In this document: in pieces, positions 16,130-24,691 of the stretch
Position numbering within the stretch: position 1 is the first letter of the stretch
Layout: every line of letters starts with the position of its first letter
Assembly: GCA_965217565.1 (NCBI GenBank)
Contig: CBDCIS010000012.1
Span: 171,782 to 235,781, forward strand
Direction: 5' to 3'
Length of the DNA stretch: 64,000 nucleotides
DNA from: CBDCIS01 sp965217565
GTDB taxonomy: Bacteria; Chloroflexota; Dehalococcoidia; Lucifugimonadales; CATOSD01
Made by a program: the position numbers and the translations under genes
Notes under the pieces: model-generated
Told to the model about the DNA's origin: nothing
The model's database searches: none
What the model saw: the letters and a program-made list of their open reading frames with translations, nothing else

Positions 16130-17103
16130 TTGTAGTTGATAGTGTTGTAGCAGGCAACCCAATGGCCGGGTTCCATCTCCGTGAGATCCGGCCGGGCGCT
16201 TGTACGACACTCCGCGGTTGCCTTGGGGCACCTGTGCAAGAACGGGCACTGGTCTGGCGGGTCCATCATCTGGGGAGGCGCGCCCCGCATGGGCCTCAGC
16301 GACTGTTCAGGCACGTCGAGGCGAGGCAGCGCCTGGAACAGTCCCCAGGTGTAGGGGTGATAGGGGCGGGCGAACAGCGTCTTGGTGGATGCCTGCTCCA
16401 CGACTGTGCCGCCGTACATTACCACCACGCGCTCGGCCATCTGGGCGATTACGCCCAGGTCGTGGGTTATCAGCATGATTGCGGAGTGGTTCTCCTGGCG
16501 CAGCCGCCGGAGGCGATGCAGCATCTCCGCCTGAAGGGTTACGTCGAGGTTGGACGTAGGCTCGTCGGCGATGAGCACGCGCGGATTCAGGGCGACTCCT
16601 ATCGCCATCATCACGCGCTGTGCCATGCCTCCGCTGAGCTGGAACGGATAGCGGTCCAGCATACGCTTGGCGTCCGGGATACCCATCTGGTTGAGGAGGT
16701 CCACGGCGGTGGCGCGCGCCTGTTTCTTCCCCATGTCGGTATGCTCCAGCATTATCTCTTCGACCTGCCGGCCTATGGGGATAACGGGGTTCAAGGCTGC
16801 TCCGGAGTCCTGGAATATCAGCGAAATCTCCAGCCCACGAATGCGGCGCAACCTTTCCGTGGACAGTTCCAGCAGATTTTCGTCCTTGTAGCGTATGCTT
16901 CCATCGACTATCTGCCCTGGAAAAGGCACAAGCTGTAGGATAGACAGCGCGGTGACTGTCTTGCCGGAGCCGCTTTCGCCCACCACGCCCAGAACGCTGT
17001 CCTCCTCCAAGCTGAAGGAAACACCGTTGACCGCTTTCACGGTGCCCTCTTTTGTCATGAAGTAGGTGTGAAGGCCTTCTACTTCCAATATAGCGTTTGA
17101 CAT
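16126..17103 (-). CDS. Peptide/nickel ABC transporter ATP-binding protein (OppD/DppD type)
   Basis: 325 residues. Walker A is GESGSGKT, the Q-loop region LIFQDSGAALNP, the signature LSGGMAQR, Walker B VLIADEPTSNLDV and the switch ITHDLG. After the ATPase core comes the oligopeptide/dipeptide C-terminal extension with its iron-sulphur-type cysteine set (CPFLHRCPKATAEC). OppD normally pairs with OppF, two permeases and a binding protein; none is next to it here, so its partners must lie elsewhere or it is a relic of a moved operon. Confidence 0.93.
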   Translation of the reverse strand: MSNAILEVEGLHTYFMTKEGTVKAVNGVSFSLEEDSVLGVVGESGSGKTVTALSILQLVPFPGQIVDGSIRYKDENLLELSTERLRRIRGLEISLIFQDSGAALNPVIPIGRQVEEIMLEHTDMGKKQARATAVDLLNQMGIPDAKRMLDRYPFQLSGGMAQRVMMAIGVALNPRVLIADEPTSNLDVTLQAEMLHRLRRLRQENHSAIMLITHDLGVIAQMAERVVVMYGGTVVEQASTKTLFARPYHPYTWGLFQALPRLDVPEQSLRPMRGAPPQMMDPPDQCPFLHRCPKATAECRTSARPDLTEMEPGHWVACYNTINYN

Positions 17104-17149
17104 ATCTCTATCCTGGGGCTAGTGGTTCGATATGTTGCACGGCGACGCT

Positions 17150-17280
17150 CACCCATCCCCTGACCCCCTCCCGTCAAGGGCGGGGGAACTTTCGCCCACC
17201 ACCCAACCACGCCTGACGGCTGGGGAATCTTGTGGCTCAGCCGCTCTACGCTTCGTTTCAATGATGTTGGCCTACTAGGT
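17150..17280. repeat. Long copy of the dispersed repeat, paired with 23187-23283
   Basis: The gap between the PHP gene end and oppD holds CCCTCCCGTCAAGGGCGGGG (about 17167-17186), a second weaker unit (CTGACGGCTGGGGAATC), and a tail CTACGCTTCGTTTCAATGAT followed by GTTGGCCTACT (17247-17277). The tail reappears nearly unchanged at 23249-23280 behind another CCCGTCAAGGGCGGGGGAA unit. Both copies touch the stop codon of a minus-strand gene, so the tail of the repeat contributes the end of each gene. Confidence 0.7.
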
Positions 17281-17940
17281 GGTAACTTGAAGGCTTGCCC
17301 GCCTGCTCATAACCATTGGGCTGAATCTACCTGCCCTTATCTCCCGTATGAACTCCTCGAGGCAGCGGATGGGCCGCTCGAAGTCCGTTGCGAAAGTGCC
17401 AATGTCTTCGAGCTTGTGGGCGTCGCTGGCGCCGGTGCCTTTCAGTCCAAATCTCTCCGCGATGCCCTGTGAGAAGGTGTTCTCCTGCTCGGAGCCTCTG
17501 CTATTCAACACCTCCACCGCGTCCACATTCTGGAAGACCTCGTTTCGGGCGGCGCGGTCCAGCATCTCGTCATAGGCGGCCTCGTCCTTGTCTGCCTGTT
17601 CGCGGTAGGTGCGCCTGTACGGATGGGCGACGACCATGACGCCGCCGACTTCGTCCACCATCTGCTTGACCACCGACGCGCGGTGCATTCCGAAGATGTA
17701 CTTGCTCAATCCGTAAACCAGCAGGTGCCCCTCCTCGGTAGTAACCTCGCAGCCTGGCAGCACGAGATAGTTGAAGTCCCTGGACAATTGAAGCACTTCC
17801 TCGGGGTCCCAAAATCCGTCGTGGTCTGTGATACATATTCCGTCCAAGCCCAGCCTCTTGGATTCCTTGATTAACTCTTCCGGAGTGAGTTGGCTGTCTA
17901 GTGAGGTAGGATAGGTGTGAGTGTGAATGTCGATTATCAA
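17275..17940 (-). CDS. PHP-domain phosphoesterase
   Basis: 221 residues. The metal ligands of the PHP fold are present: DIHTHTYP (residues 4-11), CITDHDGF near 37, the GCEVTTEEGHLL block, AHPYRR near 107 and the final SDAHKL near 185. It is a stand-alone PHP protein, not a polymerase domain; relatives act on phosphorylated sugars, nucleotides or RNA ends, and the substrate is unknown. The C-terminal residues are encoded within the dispersed repeat tail. It diverges from clpC. Confidence 0.88.
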   Translation of the reverse strand: MIIDIHTHTYPTSLDSQLTPEELIKESKRLGLDGICITDHDGFWDPEEVLQLSRDFNYLVLPGCEVTTEEGHLLVYGLSKYIFGMHRASVVKQMVDEVGGVMVVAHPYRRTYREQADKDEAAYDEMLDRAARNEVFQNVDAVEVLNSRGSEQENTFSQGIAERFGLKGTGASDAHKLEDIGTFATDFERPIRCLEEFIREIRAGRFSPMVMSRRASLQVTT

Positions 17941-18069
17941 TAGCGTCTCCCGCCAAACGCGGCGAAGTCTGCAATAAGTCTCTCACCGCGCTCGGTGCAA
18001 TGTCAAGTTGGGATACGCCGATCGCGGAGCCGCGGTGATTTCGAGAATAGCACCAACATTGAGTTGCTT

Positions 18070-18090
18070 TATATCAACGTTATTGATATA
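18070..18090. promoter_or_regulatory. Perfect palindrome upstream of clpC, candidate operator
   Basis: TATATCAA, five bases, TTGATATA: an 8 bp perfect inverted repeat about 105 bp before the clpC start, in an AT-rich island inside GC-rich DNA. It does not match CIRCE, the HspR box or the CtsR tandem heptad. It probably binds a repressor or regulator acting on clpC or on the divergent PHP gene. Confidence 0.45.
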
Positions 18091-18193
18091 GTGGTAATAG
18101 GCACTGATGGACCTATCGTTTTGGGAGCGGCGCAGTCTCTGATTACTCCAGGCGATGGGCCGCAGCGATTCAAGTTCGTTTCGGAGGAGGCCG

Positions 18194-20641
18194 ATGGTTC
18201 TAAGACCAGACCAATTCACTGAGCAGGCGCGGGAAGTCCTGGCTAAGTCCCAGGAAATCGTGCGACGCTACAAGCATAACCAGTGGGACTCAGAGCACGT
18301 CATGATGGCGCTGCTGGAACAGAGCGAGGGAGTCCCCGCCGAGATACTGCGGCAGCTTGACGTTTCCGTGGAGCGGATTCATGAGCGGCTGCACCGGATT
18401 CTGGAGCAGGCCCCGAGGGTTGGGCATGACACCAACCAGATTTTCGTCACGCCCAGGACGGCCGCCATGCTGGACAGGGCGAAGGCGGAAGCGGAACGGC
18501 TCAAGGACGACTTCGTTGGCGCGGAGCACCTGTTGGTCGCGCTTACGCAGGAGGAGCAGGGCGGTGTGGCGGCTACGCTGACGGAGTTCGGCATCGACCA
18601 GGAGAGGGTTTACCAGTCCTTGCAGAAGATTCGCGGCGGCCACAGGATTAACGACCCCAGGGCTGAGAGCCGCTATCAGTCGCTCGAACGTTACAGCATA
18701 GACCTGACGCAGATGGCGAGAGAGGGTAAGCTGGACCCCGTCATTGGCCGCGACACGGAAATCACGCGCGCCATGCAGACGCTCATCCGTCGCACCAAGA
18801 ACAACCCCGTGCTTATAGGCGGCGCGGGCGTCGGCAAGACAGCCATCGCGGAAGGGCTGGCGCAGGCCATCGTTTCAGGCGGCGTCCCTGACGAACTGAA
18901 GGAGCGCCGTGTGCTCGCGCTCGATATGGGAGCGATGGTCGCCGGCTCCAAGTTCAGGGGCGAGTTCGAGGAGCGTCTGAAGTCTGTCATGGACGAAATC
19001 CGGCAGGCGCGGGGCGAGATAATCTTGTTCATCGACGAAATCCACACCGTGGTCGGCGCGGGTGCCGCCGAGGGCGCGATCGACGCCAGCAACATGATGA
19101 AGCCGGCGCTGGCTCGCGGCGAACTCCAGTGTCTCGGCGCGACCACCGAGGACGAGTACACGAGGCACATCGAGAGGGACGCCGCCCTGGAACGTCGCTT
19201 CCAGCCCATTCTGGTGGAGGAGCCGGACTCCGACACCGCCGTGGAGATGCTTCGCGCCCTGCGTCCCAAGTACGAGGCCCACCACAAGGTGAAGATAGAC
19301 GACGCCGCGTTGGAGGCCGCTGTGCGCCTCGGGCATCGCTACGTCACCGAGCGGCTGCTCCCCGACAAGGCCGTTGACCTGATCGATGAGGCCGCGAGCA
19401 AGGTTCGTATCGAGTCGCAGGCGCCGCGCCCGGACCTGCGCTTCATAGGCGCCCGGCTCAGGCGGCTGGAGGACGAGGAGGAGGCCGCGTCCCAGAGGGC
19501 CGACTACGAGACGGCGGCGGAGATTCGCTCTGAGCGGCTGCGGTTGCAGGAGGAGTACGACCGCGAACAGGCGCAAGCCACGCAGGATACGGCCCACGAC
19601 ATGGTCGTTGACGCGGAGGACATTGGCAGGCTCATCGCCACGTGGACGGGCATCCCCACCGACCGGCTGCTGGAGAGCGAGGCCGACCGGCTGCTTCACA
19701 TGGAGGAGCGGATGCACGAGCGCGTCATCGGCCAGGAGGCAGGAATCAGGGTGGTGTCCGACGCTGTGAGGCGCGCGAGGGCGGGTCTCAGCGACCCCAA
19801 CCGGCCAATAGGGAGCTTCATATTCCTTGGGCCTACGGGCGTCGGCAAGACGGAACTGGCGCGGGCGTTGGCGGAGTACCTGTTCGACGACGAGCAGAAC
19901 ATGGTACGGCTGGACATGTCCGAGTACATGGAGAAGCATACCGCGTCGCGGCTGGTCGGCGCTCCGCCTGGGTACGTGGGCTACGACGCCGGCGGTCAGC
20001 TTACTGAGGCCGTGCGCCGGCGGCCATTCAGGGTGGTGCTCTTTGACGAAATCGAGAAGGCCCACCCGGACGTGTTCAACGTGCTGCTCCAGATTCTCGA
20101 AGACGGCAGGCTGACGGACGGCCACGGACGGACCGTGGACTTCAGGAACACCCTGGTGATAATGACCAGCAACCTGGGGACGGCGGAGCTCAACCGCCCA
20201 ACGGCGGGGTTCCTGAGAGACGGGGGCGGCAGGGACGACGCCGTTCGTCTGCGCTCCTCAATAGAGGATGCCCTGAAAAAGACGTTCCGGCCGGAGTTCC
20301 TGAACAGGATAGATGAAATCGTAATCTTCGACGCGCTCACCGCCGAGCAGATTCAGCAGATAGTGGGGCTGATGGTGAAAGAGGTGGCGGACCGCCTGCA
20401 AGAGCACGAGGTTAGCATTACCCTAACCGACGCCGCCAAAGCGTGGCTGGCCAAGGAAGGCTTCGATACGGTTTACGGTGCGAGACCCTTGCGGCGCGCC
20501 ATACAGCGTTACGTCGAGAACCCGATGTCGAAGAAGATCATCGGCGGGGAGTTCGGGGACGGCGACCATGTGCTTGTCGATACCGACGAGCGAGGCTTGA
20601 GCTTCAGCAAGACCACGTCCGAGGTGGCCGCGGTGGCGTAG
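18194..20641 (+). CDS. clpC: ClpC-type AAA+ unfoldase/chaperone
   Basis: 815 residues. Two Clp-N repeats (from RPDQFTEQAREVLAKSQEIV to about residue 145), AAA-1 with Walker A GGAGVGKTA, a short UVR-like middle domain (ASQRADYETAAEIRSERLRL) rather than the long ClpB coiled coil, and AAA-2 with GPTGVGKTELARALAEYLF, the pore loop GAPPGYVGYDAGG and sensor blocks. A TAGF tripeptide-type loop after NRPTAGFL is placed like the ClpP-docking loop of ClpC/ClpA. The short middle domain and this loop favour ClpC over ClpB. The ATG at 18194 follows GGAGGAGG closely; the frame is open 13 codons further up without support. Confidence 0.9.
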   Translation: MVLRPDQFTEQAREVLAKSQEIVRRYKHNQWDSEHVMMALLEQSEGVPAEILRQLDVSVERIHERLHRILEQAPRVGHDTNQIFVTPRTAAMLDRAKAEAERLKDDFVGAEHLLVALTQEEQGGVAATLTEFGIDQERVYQSLQKIRGGHRINDPRAESRYQSLERYSIDLTQMAREGKLDPVIGRDTEITRAMQTLIRRTKNNPVLIGGAGVGKTAIAEGLAQAIVSGGVPDELKERRVLALDMGAMVAGSKFRGEFEERLKSVMDEIRQARGEIILFIDEIHTVVGAGAAEGAIDASNMMKPALARGELQCLGATTEDEYTRHIERDAALERRFQPILVEEPDSDTAVEMLRALRPKYEAHHKVKIDDAALEAAVRLGHRYVTERLLPDKAVDLIDEAASKVRIESQAPRPDLRFIGARLRRLEDEEEAASQRADYETAAEIRSERLRLQEEYDREQAQATQDTAHDMVVDAEDIGRLIATWTGIPTDRLLESEADRLLHMEERMHERVIGQEAGIRVVSDAVRRARAGLSDPNRPIGSFIFLGPTGVGKTELARALAEYLFDDEQNMVRLDMSEYMEKHTASRLVGAPPGYVGYDAGGQLTEAVRRRPFRVVLFDEIEKAHPDVFNVLLQILEDGRLTDGHGRTVDFRNTLVIMTSNLGTAELNRPTAGFLRDGGGRDDAVRLRSSIEDALKKTFRPEFLNRIDEIVIFDALTAEQIQQIVGLMVKEVADRLQEHEVSITLTDAAKAWLAKEGFDTVYGARPLRRAIQRYVENPMSKKIIGGEFGDGDHVLVDTDERGLSFSKTTSEVAAVA

Positions 20642-20675
20642 TGGAGGGTTATCCACTAAGAAACTATCTCATATG

Positions 20676-20703
20676 TCCCTTCCCCATTGACGGGGGAAAG
20701 TTA
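20676..20703. repeat. Short hairpin repeat between convergent genes, possible terminator
   Basis: CCCTTCCCCATTGACGGGGG followed by AAAGTTAA, between the stops of clpC and the CoA-transferase. It can fold into a GC-rich hairpin and could end transcription from either side. A near-identical unit (CCCCCTTGACGGGGGAAGGG) lies at about 23521-23540. Confidence 0.55.
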
Positions 20704-20716
20704 AGATGGGGGTAAG

Positions 20717-21934
20717 TCAGATTATCGCGCCCTGCTCTTTCATGGCCGCGATGTCGTCCCAGTCGTAGCCGAGTTCCAGCAGCTTGGACTCCGTATGCTG
20801 GCCCAGTTCCGGCGCGGGCGCGCGGGCATTGGCCGGCGTGCGCTGGAAGCCCATCGGCGCGCCTATCACCTCGAACGTGCCCTCCTCATGGTGCTCGAGG
20901 GTGGCGGTGTATCCGTTTGAGCGCACCTGCGGGTCAACGGCTACGTCGTCCAGCGTCTGCACCGGCGCCCAGATGCAGCTTTCGGCGTCCAGCCGAGCGG
21001 CCCAATCCGCCCTCGTCCTCGTGGAGAACCGCTCCCGAACGATGCGGATTAGTTCTTCACTGTTGTCTATGCGCCGGAAGTGGTTGTCGAATCGGGGGTC
21101 ATCGACGAGCGATTCCAGGCTCATCGCGCGGCAGAAGCCCTGCCAGAATCGCTCCGACTCGATCATCACAAGCTGCATCCACTTGCCGTCGGCGGCCTGG
21201 TAGAAGTTGAACAGCGGGTTGCCCGCCTGGTGACGGCGGTTGCGCTGGGTTGCCCGCCGCTCCCGCAGCGCGGCGACGGCGTCGTTGCCGATGACCCAGA
21301 GGCCGGTGTGAAGCAGCGAGCAGTCGATACGCTGGCCCTCGCCGGAGCGTTCGCGCTCGTAGAGGGCCATGCCGATGGCGGCCGTCATGGCGAGAGAGGT
21401 CGTCTGGTCGCCCATGCCGGGCCGCTGCTGGACGGGCGGCTCGTCGTGCTCGCCCAGGGTGCCCATGATGCCGGAGCGCGCCCAGAACGCGGCGTAGTCG
21501 AACCCGGAGCGGTCGCGCTCCGGGCCGAACATGCCGTAGCCCGTCAGCGCGACGTAGATGATGCGCGGATTCAAGGAGAAGACATCCTCGTATCGCAAGC
21601 CGTACCTCTCCTGGCGATGGGGCGTCAGATTGGTCACCATGACGTCGGACTGCGCGGCGAGCTTCCTCACCGCTTCCTGCCCCAGGGCGTGTCTCAGGTT
21701 GATTCCCATGCTCTGCTTGCCGCGATTGAGCAGTTGAAAGGCTGTGTTCAGCCCGCCGGGGTACGGGATGATGCCGCCGGTGGTAATGGCGATGTTGCGG
21801 ACGGCGTCTCCGGTTTCGGGATGCTCGATCTTGACGACATCGGCGCCCATATCAGCCAGCATCGCGCAAGTCGATGGGGCGGCAACCCAGTTGGCGACCT
21901 CCAACACCTTGATCCCCTCGAGTAGTCCAGACAT
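20717..21934 (-). CDS. CaiB/BaiF family (class III) CoA-transferase
   Basis: 405 residues. Class III enzymes move CoA between carboxylic acids through an aspartyl-CoA thioester. Family blocks: GIKVLEVANWVAAPSTCAMLADMGADVVKIE at the N-terminus, GKQSMGINLRHALGQE, YVALTGYGMFGPERDRSGFD with the catalytic aspartate (DRSGFDYAAFW), and MTAAIGMALYERERSGEGQRI. The start at 21934 is chosen for its strong GGAGGGAGCT ribosome site; the frame extends to 21958. The substrate is unknown; the nearby acyl-CoA dehydrogenase suggests a degradative acyl-CoA route. Confidence 0.92.
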   Translation of the reverse strand: MSGLLEGIKVLEVANWVAAPSTCAMLADMGADVVKIEHPETGDAVRNIAITTGGIIPYPGGLNTAFQLLNRGKQSMGINLRHALGQEAVRKLAAQSDVMVTNLTPHRQERYGLRYEDVFSLNPRIIYVALTGYGMFGPERDRSGFDYAAFWARSGIMGTLGEHDEPPVQQRPGMGDQTTSLAMTAAIGMALYERERSGEGQRIDCSLLHTGLWVIGNDAVAALRERRATQRNRRHQAGNPLFNFYQAADGKWMQLVMIESERFWQGFCRAMSLESLVDDPRFDNHFRRIDNSEELIRIVRERFSTRTRADWAARLDAESCIWAPVQTLDDVAVDPQVRSNGYTATLEHHEEGTFEVIGAPMGFQRTPANARAPAPELGQHTESKLLELGYDWDDIAAMKEQGAII

Positions 21935-22096
21935 AGCTCCCTCCACAGTTCCAGGCAAGACTTCACAACTCGCGGCCGCCGCACCGCCAAGCGATTCTTG
22001 GCGACGGTAGCGTAGGTTCTGACATATGTGGTGTCAAGGCTGCCAGCAAGTGCGGGAAGAAGCGTCATGTTGGAGACCCGGGTCGTTATGGCCCGC

Positions 22097-22126
22097 TTGC
22101 CGGTTTTGCGATGTCTCGCGTATAAT
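22097..22126 (+). promoter_or_regulatory. Sigma-70-type promoter for the small Tat-signal protein
   Basis: TTGCCG, 18 bases, then a perfect TATAAT. It points at the small twin-arginine gene whose ATG is 65 bp downstream of the -10 box. Confidence 0.65.
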
Positions 22127-22190
22127 GGGCGCGGCGTTGATTGGCGGCCCCGCGGGGTTCAGGGCGATTATCTTGGAGGATTCAGCGACT

Positions 22191-22388
22191 ATGGACAGGG
22201 ATAGGTCAGACAAGAGAGGGTTTTCGCGCAGAGACTTCTTGAAGGGGGTGCCTGCTGGTATAGCGGGCGCGCTGGCATTGGGCGCGCTGTCCAACAAGAT
22301 GCTTACCCCGCTGTTCCGGCGCGGTAAGCGCGCCGAATTCCCCGAAGACTCCATTTTCGCTCCGGCCAAAGACAAGCACATCACCTAA
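22191..22388 (+). CDS. Small twin-arginine-signal protein
   Basis: 65 residues. The N-terminus reads MDRDRSDKRGFSRRDFLKGV, a classic twin-arginine (SRRDFLK) motif, followed by a hydrophobic stretch AGIAGALALGALSN and a short polar tail. Almost the whole protein is signal peptide plus about 25 residues, so it is either an exported small subunit of a redox complex or a membrane-anchored partner. Such short Tat proteins accompany molybdopterin or iron-sulphur oxidoreductases, but no catalytic subunit is nearby. The ATG at 22191 has GGAGGA about 11 bases upstream. Its own promoter with a perfect -10 box suggests it is a real gene. It is not otherwise recognised. Confidence 0.7.
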   Translation: MDRDRSDKRGFSRRDFLKGVPAGIAGALALGALSNKMLTPLFRRGKRAEFPEDSIFAPAKDKHIT

Positions 22389-22452
22389 GTTTGCCGCCTG
22401 ACTTGGCAAATCGCGTCTGCCGACCATCCAGATCACCGAACGGCTGCCATCC

Positions 22453-22483
22453 GTGGGGGTTTCCACTTCCGCGGGAACGACGG
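22453..22483. repeat. Dispersed hairpin repeat
   Basis: GTGGGGGTTTCCACTTCCGC followed by GGGAACGACGG, a relative of the unit at 9624-9652, located just downstream of the small Tat protein gene. Confidence 0.5.
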
Positions 22484-22551
22484 GGCAACTGAGACAGTCA
22501 GTCGGAAACAAATAGAGGTCATCCTGAATAGAGGGTGGCCTCTTTTCGTGT

Positions 22552-23184
22552 TCAATCCCCTGTCTCCGGGTGTGACCGCAGCTTCTCCGCCAGCCATTCG
22601 CGCAACAGGGGCAGCAGTTCGTCTTTGGCTTCCATGAGGCCGTGCGTCGCGCCTTGCATGAATCGCAACTCTTTGGGCTTTCGCGCCCAGGAGTATATCT
22701 GCTCGGAGCAGTATGGAGCTAGACGCTCGTCATCGGTCCCGTGAACCAAGAGGAGAGGTCTTGGGTGGATACGCGCCACTCCTGTCGCTCCGTAGGTCTG
22801 GCTGGCGAGGGCGGCGACGGCGGCGACCTCAGCGCGGAGCTGCGCGGCGGAGATGACCACAGCACCGCTGAAGGAGTGGCCCACAAGCGCGACGCGCGCG
22901 ATACGCCGCTGGCTGAGCCAGACAATGGCCGAATCGGCGTCCTGGACGCAGGACGGCAACTCCCAACGCTCGCGGTATCGCAGCAGCAACGACGAGACGC
23001 CGTCTTCGAGCAGCGCCGTCGCCACGCTCGCGGCTATCGGGCTCGCCTTGTCCTCGCCTTGCCATGCTCCGGCCCACAAGACTGCGTTCTCCGAGCCCTG
23101 CGCGCGGTAGAGAAGCCCCGCGGTTTCTCCTTGCGTGGTGGGGATGGTTACTTCTTCGGAACGCAGGTCTTCTCTATACGCCAT
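22552..23184 (-). CDS. Alpha/beta hydrolase (dienelactone-hydrolase-like)
   Basis: 210 residues with a complete catalytic triad: nucleophile elbow VGHSFSGA near residue 100, acid in LVHGTDDERLAP near 150, and histidine in QGATHGLME near 182. The compact fold without an obvious lid resembles dienelactone hydrolase and small carboxylesterases. No ribosome site is clear before the ATG at 23184, and a dispersed repeat sits directly upstream (23187-23283), so the promoter lies in or beyond the repeat. The substrate is unknown. Confidence 0.85.
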   Translation of the reverse strand: MAYREDLRSEEVTIPTTQGETAGLLYRAQGSENAVLWAGAWQGEDKASPIAASVATALLEDGVSSLLLRYRERWELPSCVQDADSAIVWLSQRRIARVALVGHSFSGAVVISAAQLRAEVAAVAALASQTYGATGVARIHPRPLLLVHGTDDERLAPYCSEQIYSWARKPKELRFMQGATHGLMEAKDELLPLLREWLAEKLRSHPETGD

Positions 23185-23186
23185 GA

Positions 23187-23283
23187 CGCGTCACCCACCC
23201 TCTAACCCCCTCCCGTCAAGGGCGGGGGAACCTTGTGGCGCCGTCGTTCTACGCTTCAGTTCAATGATGTTGGCCTACTCGCG
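23187..23283. repeat. Long copy of the dispersed repeat, paired with 17150-17280
   Basis: Contains CCCTCCCGTCAAGGGCGGGG, then GAACCTTGTGG, then CTACGCTTCAGTTCAATGAT and GTTGGCCTACT. The tail is almost identical to 17247-17277. It fills the space between the alpha/beta hydrolase and the small gene that ends at 23284. Confidence 0.7.
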
Positions 23284-23493
23284 TCATGCGCCGAACAGCG
23301 ACAGCGGGTCCTCCTCCACTACCTCGGCGTCGAAACGCTTTCGGACTTGCTCCCAGGCCGGCTGCTGGCCCTCTCGCAGGTAGATGAAATAGCCCTCTGG
23401 CTCGCGGGAGTAGTCGATTCCGGCGTGCTCTAGGGCGTCCATGAACTCCATGCGGAGCCTGAAGGCCGGAGGGGCTACCAGGTAGGTTGGCAT
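23284..23493 (-). CDS. Hypothetical protein, 69 residues
   Basis: A small protein beginning MPTYLVAPPAFRLRMEFMDA and continuing with LEHAGIDYSREPEGYFIYLR. Composition is ordinary for a soluble alpha/beta protein and codon use matches the neighbours. No motif is recognised. The frame extends six codons further upstream to 23511, but the ATG at 23493 begins a more natural sequence. It lies 61 bp downstream of the acyl-CoA dehydrogenase on the same strand and may be co-transcribed with it. Confidence 0.55.
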   Translation of the reverse strand: MPTYLVAPPAFRLRMEFMDALEHAGIDYSREPEGYFIYLREGQQPAWEQVRKRFDAEVVEEDPLSLFGA

Positions 23494-23554
23494 CGGGGCG
23501 CTTACCCCCATCCTAGCCTACCCCCTTGACGGGGGAAGGGACACGTGGGCGCCT

Positions 23555-24691
23555 TTACAGTTCCAGCAGCCTTGCCATGCGCGCCTTGTGGTAGGGGGCG
23601 TCGCCCAGGTAGTGCTGGAGGGTGCGGGCGCGCTTGGTGTACTGGGTGAGCCCGTATTCGAGGTCTGTGCCGATGCCGCCGTGGACGTGGTGAGAGGAGT
23701 CGCAGGCCTGCGGGAAGCTGACGCTGACTACGGACTTCGCCATCGACACGCTCACGGGGGCTTCGGGCATCCCCTCGTCCAATTGCCAGAGGGCCTCGAA
23801 CGCAGACCACTTGGCGGAATCGGCGTCGTTGAGCGCGTCGATGACGTGGTCCTGGACGCGCTGGAAGGTGCCGATGGGCACGCCGAACGCAATGCGGGTT
23901 TGGCTGTAGTCGCGGGCCATGTCATAGACGCGCTGGGTTCCGCCAGCCATGTAAACCGATATGAGCGCGGTGGCCCTGTCGCGCGCCGTTTCGATTGCGG
24001 GCCAGGCCTCATCGACCGCGCCAAGCGCGTTGGACGCCGCCACCTCGACGTTCTCGAAGTTGACCTCACACACCTTCGGCCCAATCCAGCCCGTCTGCAC
24101 GCGGACGGAGACGCCGGGGGCGTTCCTGTCCACTACGAACATGCTGATGCCCTGCTCGGCGGAGCCGCCGTTATTGGTGCGGGCGACGACCACAATCTGG
24201 TCGGCGACGTTGGCGTCGGGAACGAAAAGCTTGGTCCCGCTGAGCACGAAGTTGCCGTCCCTCCGATTGGCCTGAAGCTGGATGACGCCAGGACCCCAGC
24301 CGTAGTCGGGCTCGGTGTAGGCGAACGCGAATATCTGCTGGCCGGACGCGATGGCGGGCAGCATCGCCTGCTTCTGCGCGCTATCGCCGGCTTCGAGGAT
24401 GGCGTGGGCGGCGAGCACTGCCGAGGAGTGGTGAGGACTGGGGCAGGCGTAGTAGCCCATTTGCTCATAGACGACGCCGAGGTCGGTGAATGAGTTGCCG
24501 GAGCCGCCGTACTCCTCCGGTATGACTATTCCGGCCCATCCAAGCTCGGCCATCTTCTCCCAAATATCTATGGCGAAACCGGACTCGCTGTCGTCGATTT
24601 CGAGCACCCTGGACTTGGGCATTTCCGCTTCCATGAAATCCCGCGTGGAACTCTGGAGCATGGTTTGAATTTCGGTAAGGGACAGGTCCAT
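23555..24691 (-). CDS. Acyl-CoA dehydrogenase family protein
   Basis: 378 residues, an FAD-dependent acyl-CoA dehydrogenase. N-terminal helical domain with WEKMAELGWAGIVIPEEYGG; middle beta domain with FAFAYTEPDYGWG and NFVLSGTKLFVPDANVADQI (FAD/substrate-side blocks); C-terminal helical domain ending HHVHGGIGTDLEYGLTQYTK. The start is supported by AGGAGG six bases before the ATG. The classical catalytic glutamate position is not obvious by eye, so chain-length class is left open. With the CaiB-type CoA-transferase it suggests degradation of organic acids via CoA esters. Confidence 0.92.
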   Translation of the reverse strand: MDLSLTEIQTMLQSSTRDFMEAEMPKSRVLEIDDSESGFAIDIWEKMAELGWAGIVIPEEYGGSGNSFTDLGVVYEQMGYYACPSPHHSSAVLAAHAILEAGDSAQKQAMLPAIASGQQIFAFAYTEPDYGWGPGVIQLQANRRDGNFVLSGTKLFVPDANVADQIVVVARTNNGGSAEQGISMFVVDRNAPGVSVRVQTGWIGPKVCEVNFENVEVAASNALGAVDEAWPAIETARDRATALISVYMAGGTQRVYDMARDYSQTRIAFGVPIGTFQRVQDHVIDALNDADSAKWSAFEALWQLDEGMPEAPVSVSMAKSVVSVSFPQACDSSHHVHGGIGTDLEYGLTQYTKRARTLQHYLGDAPYHKARMARLLEL

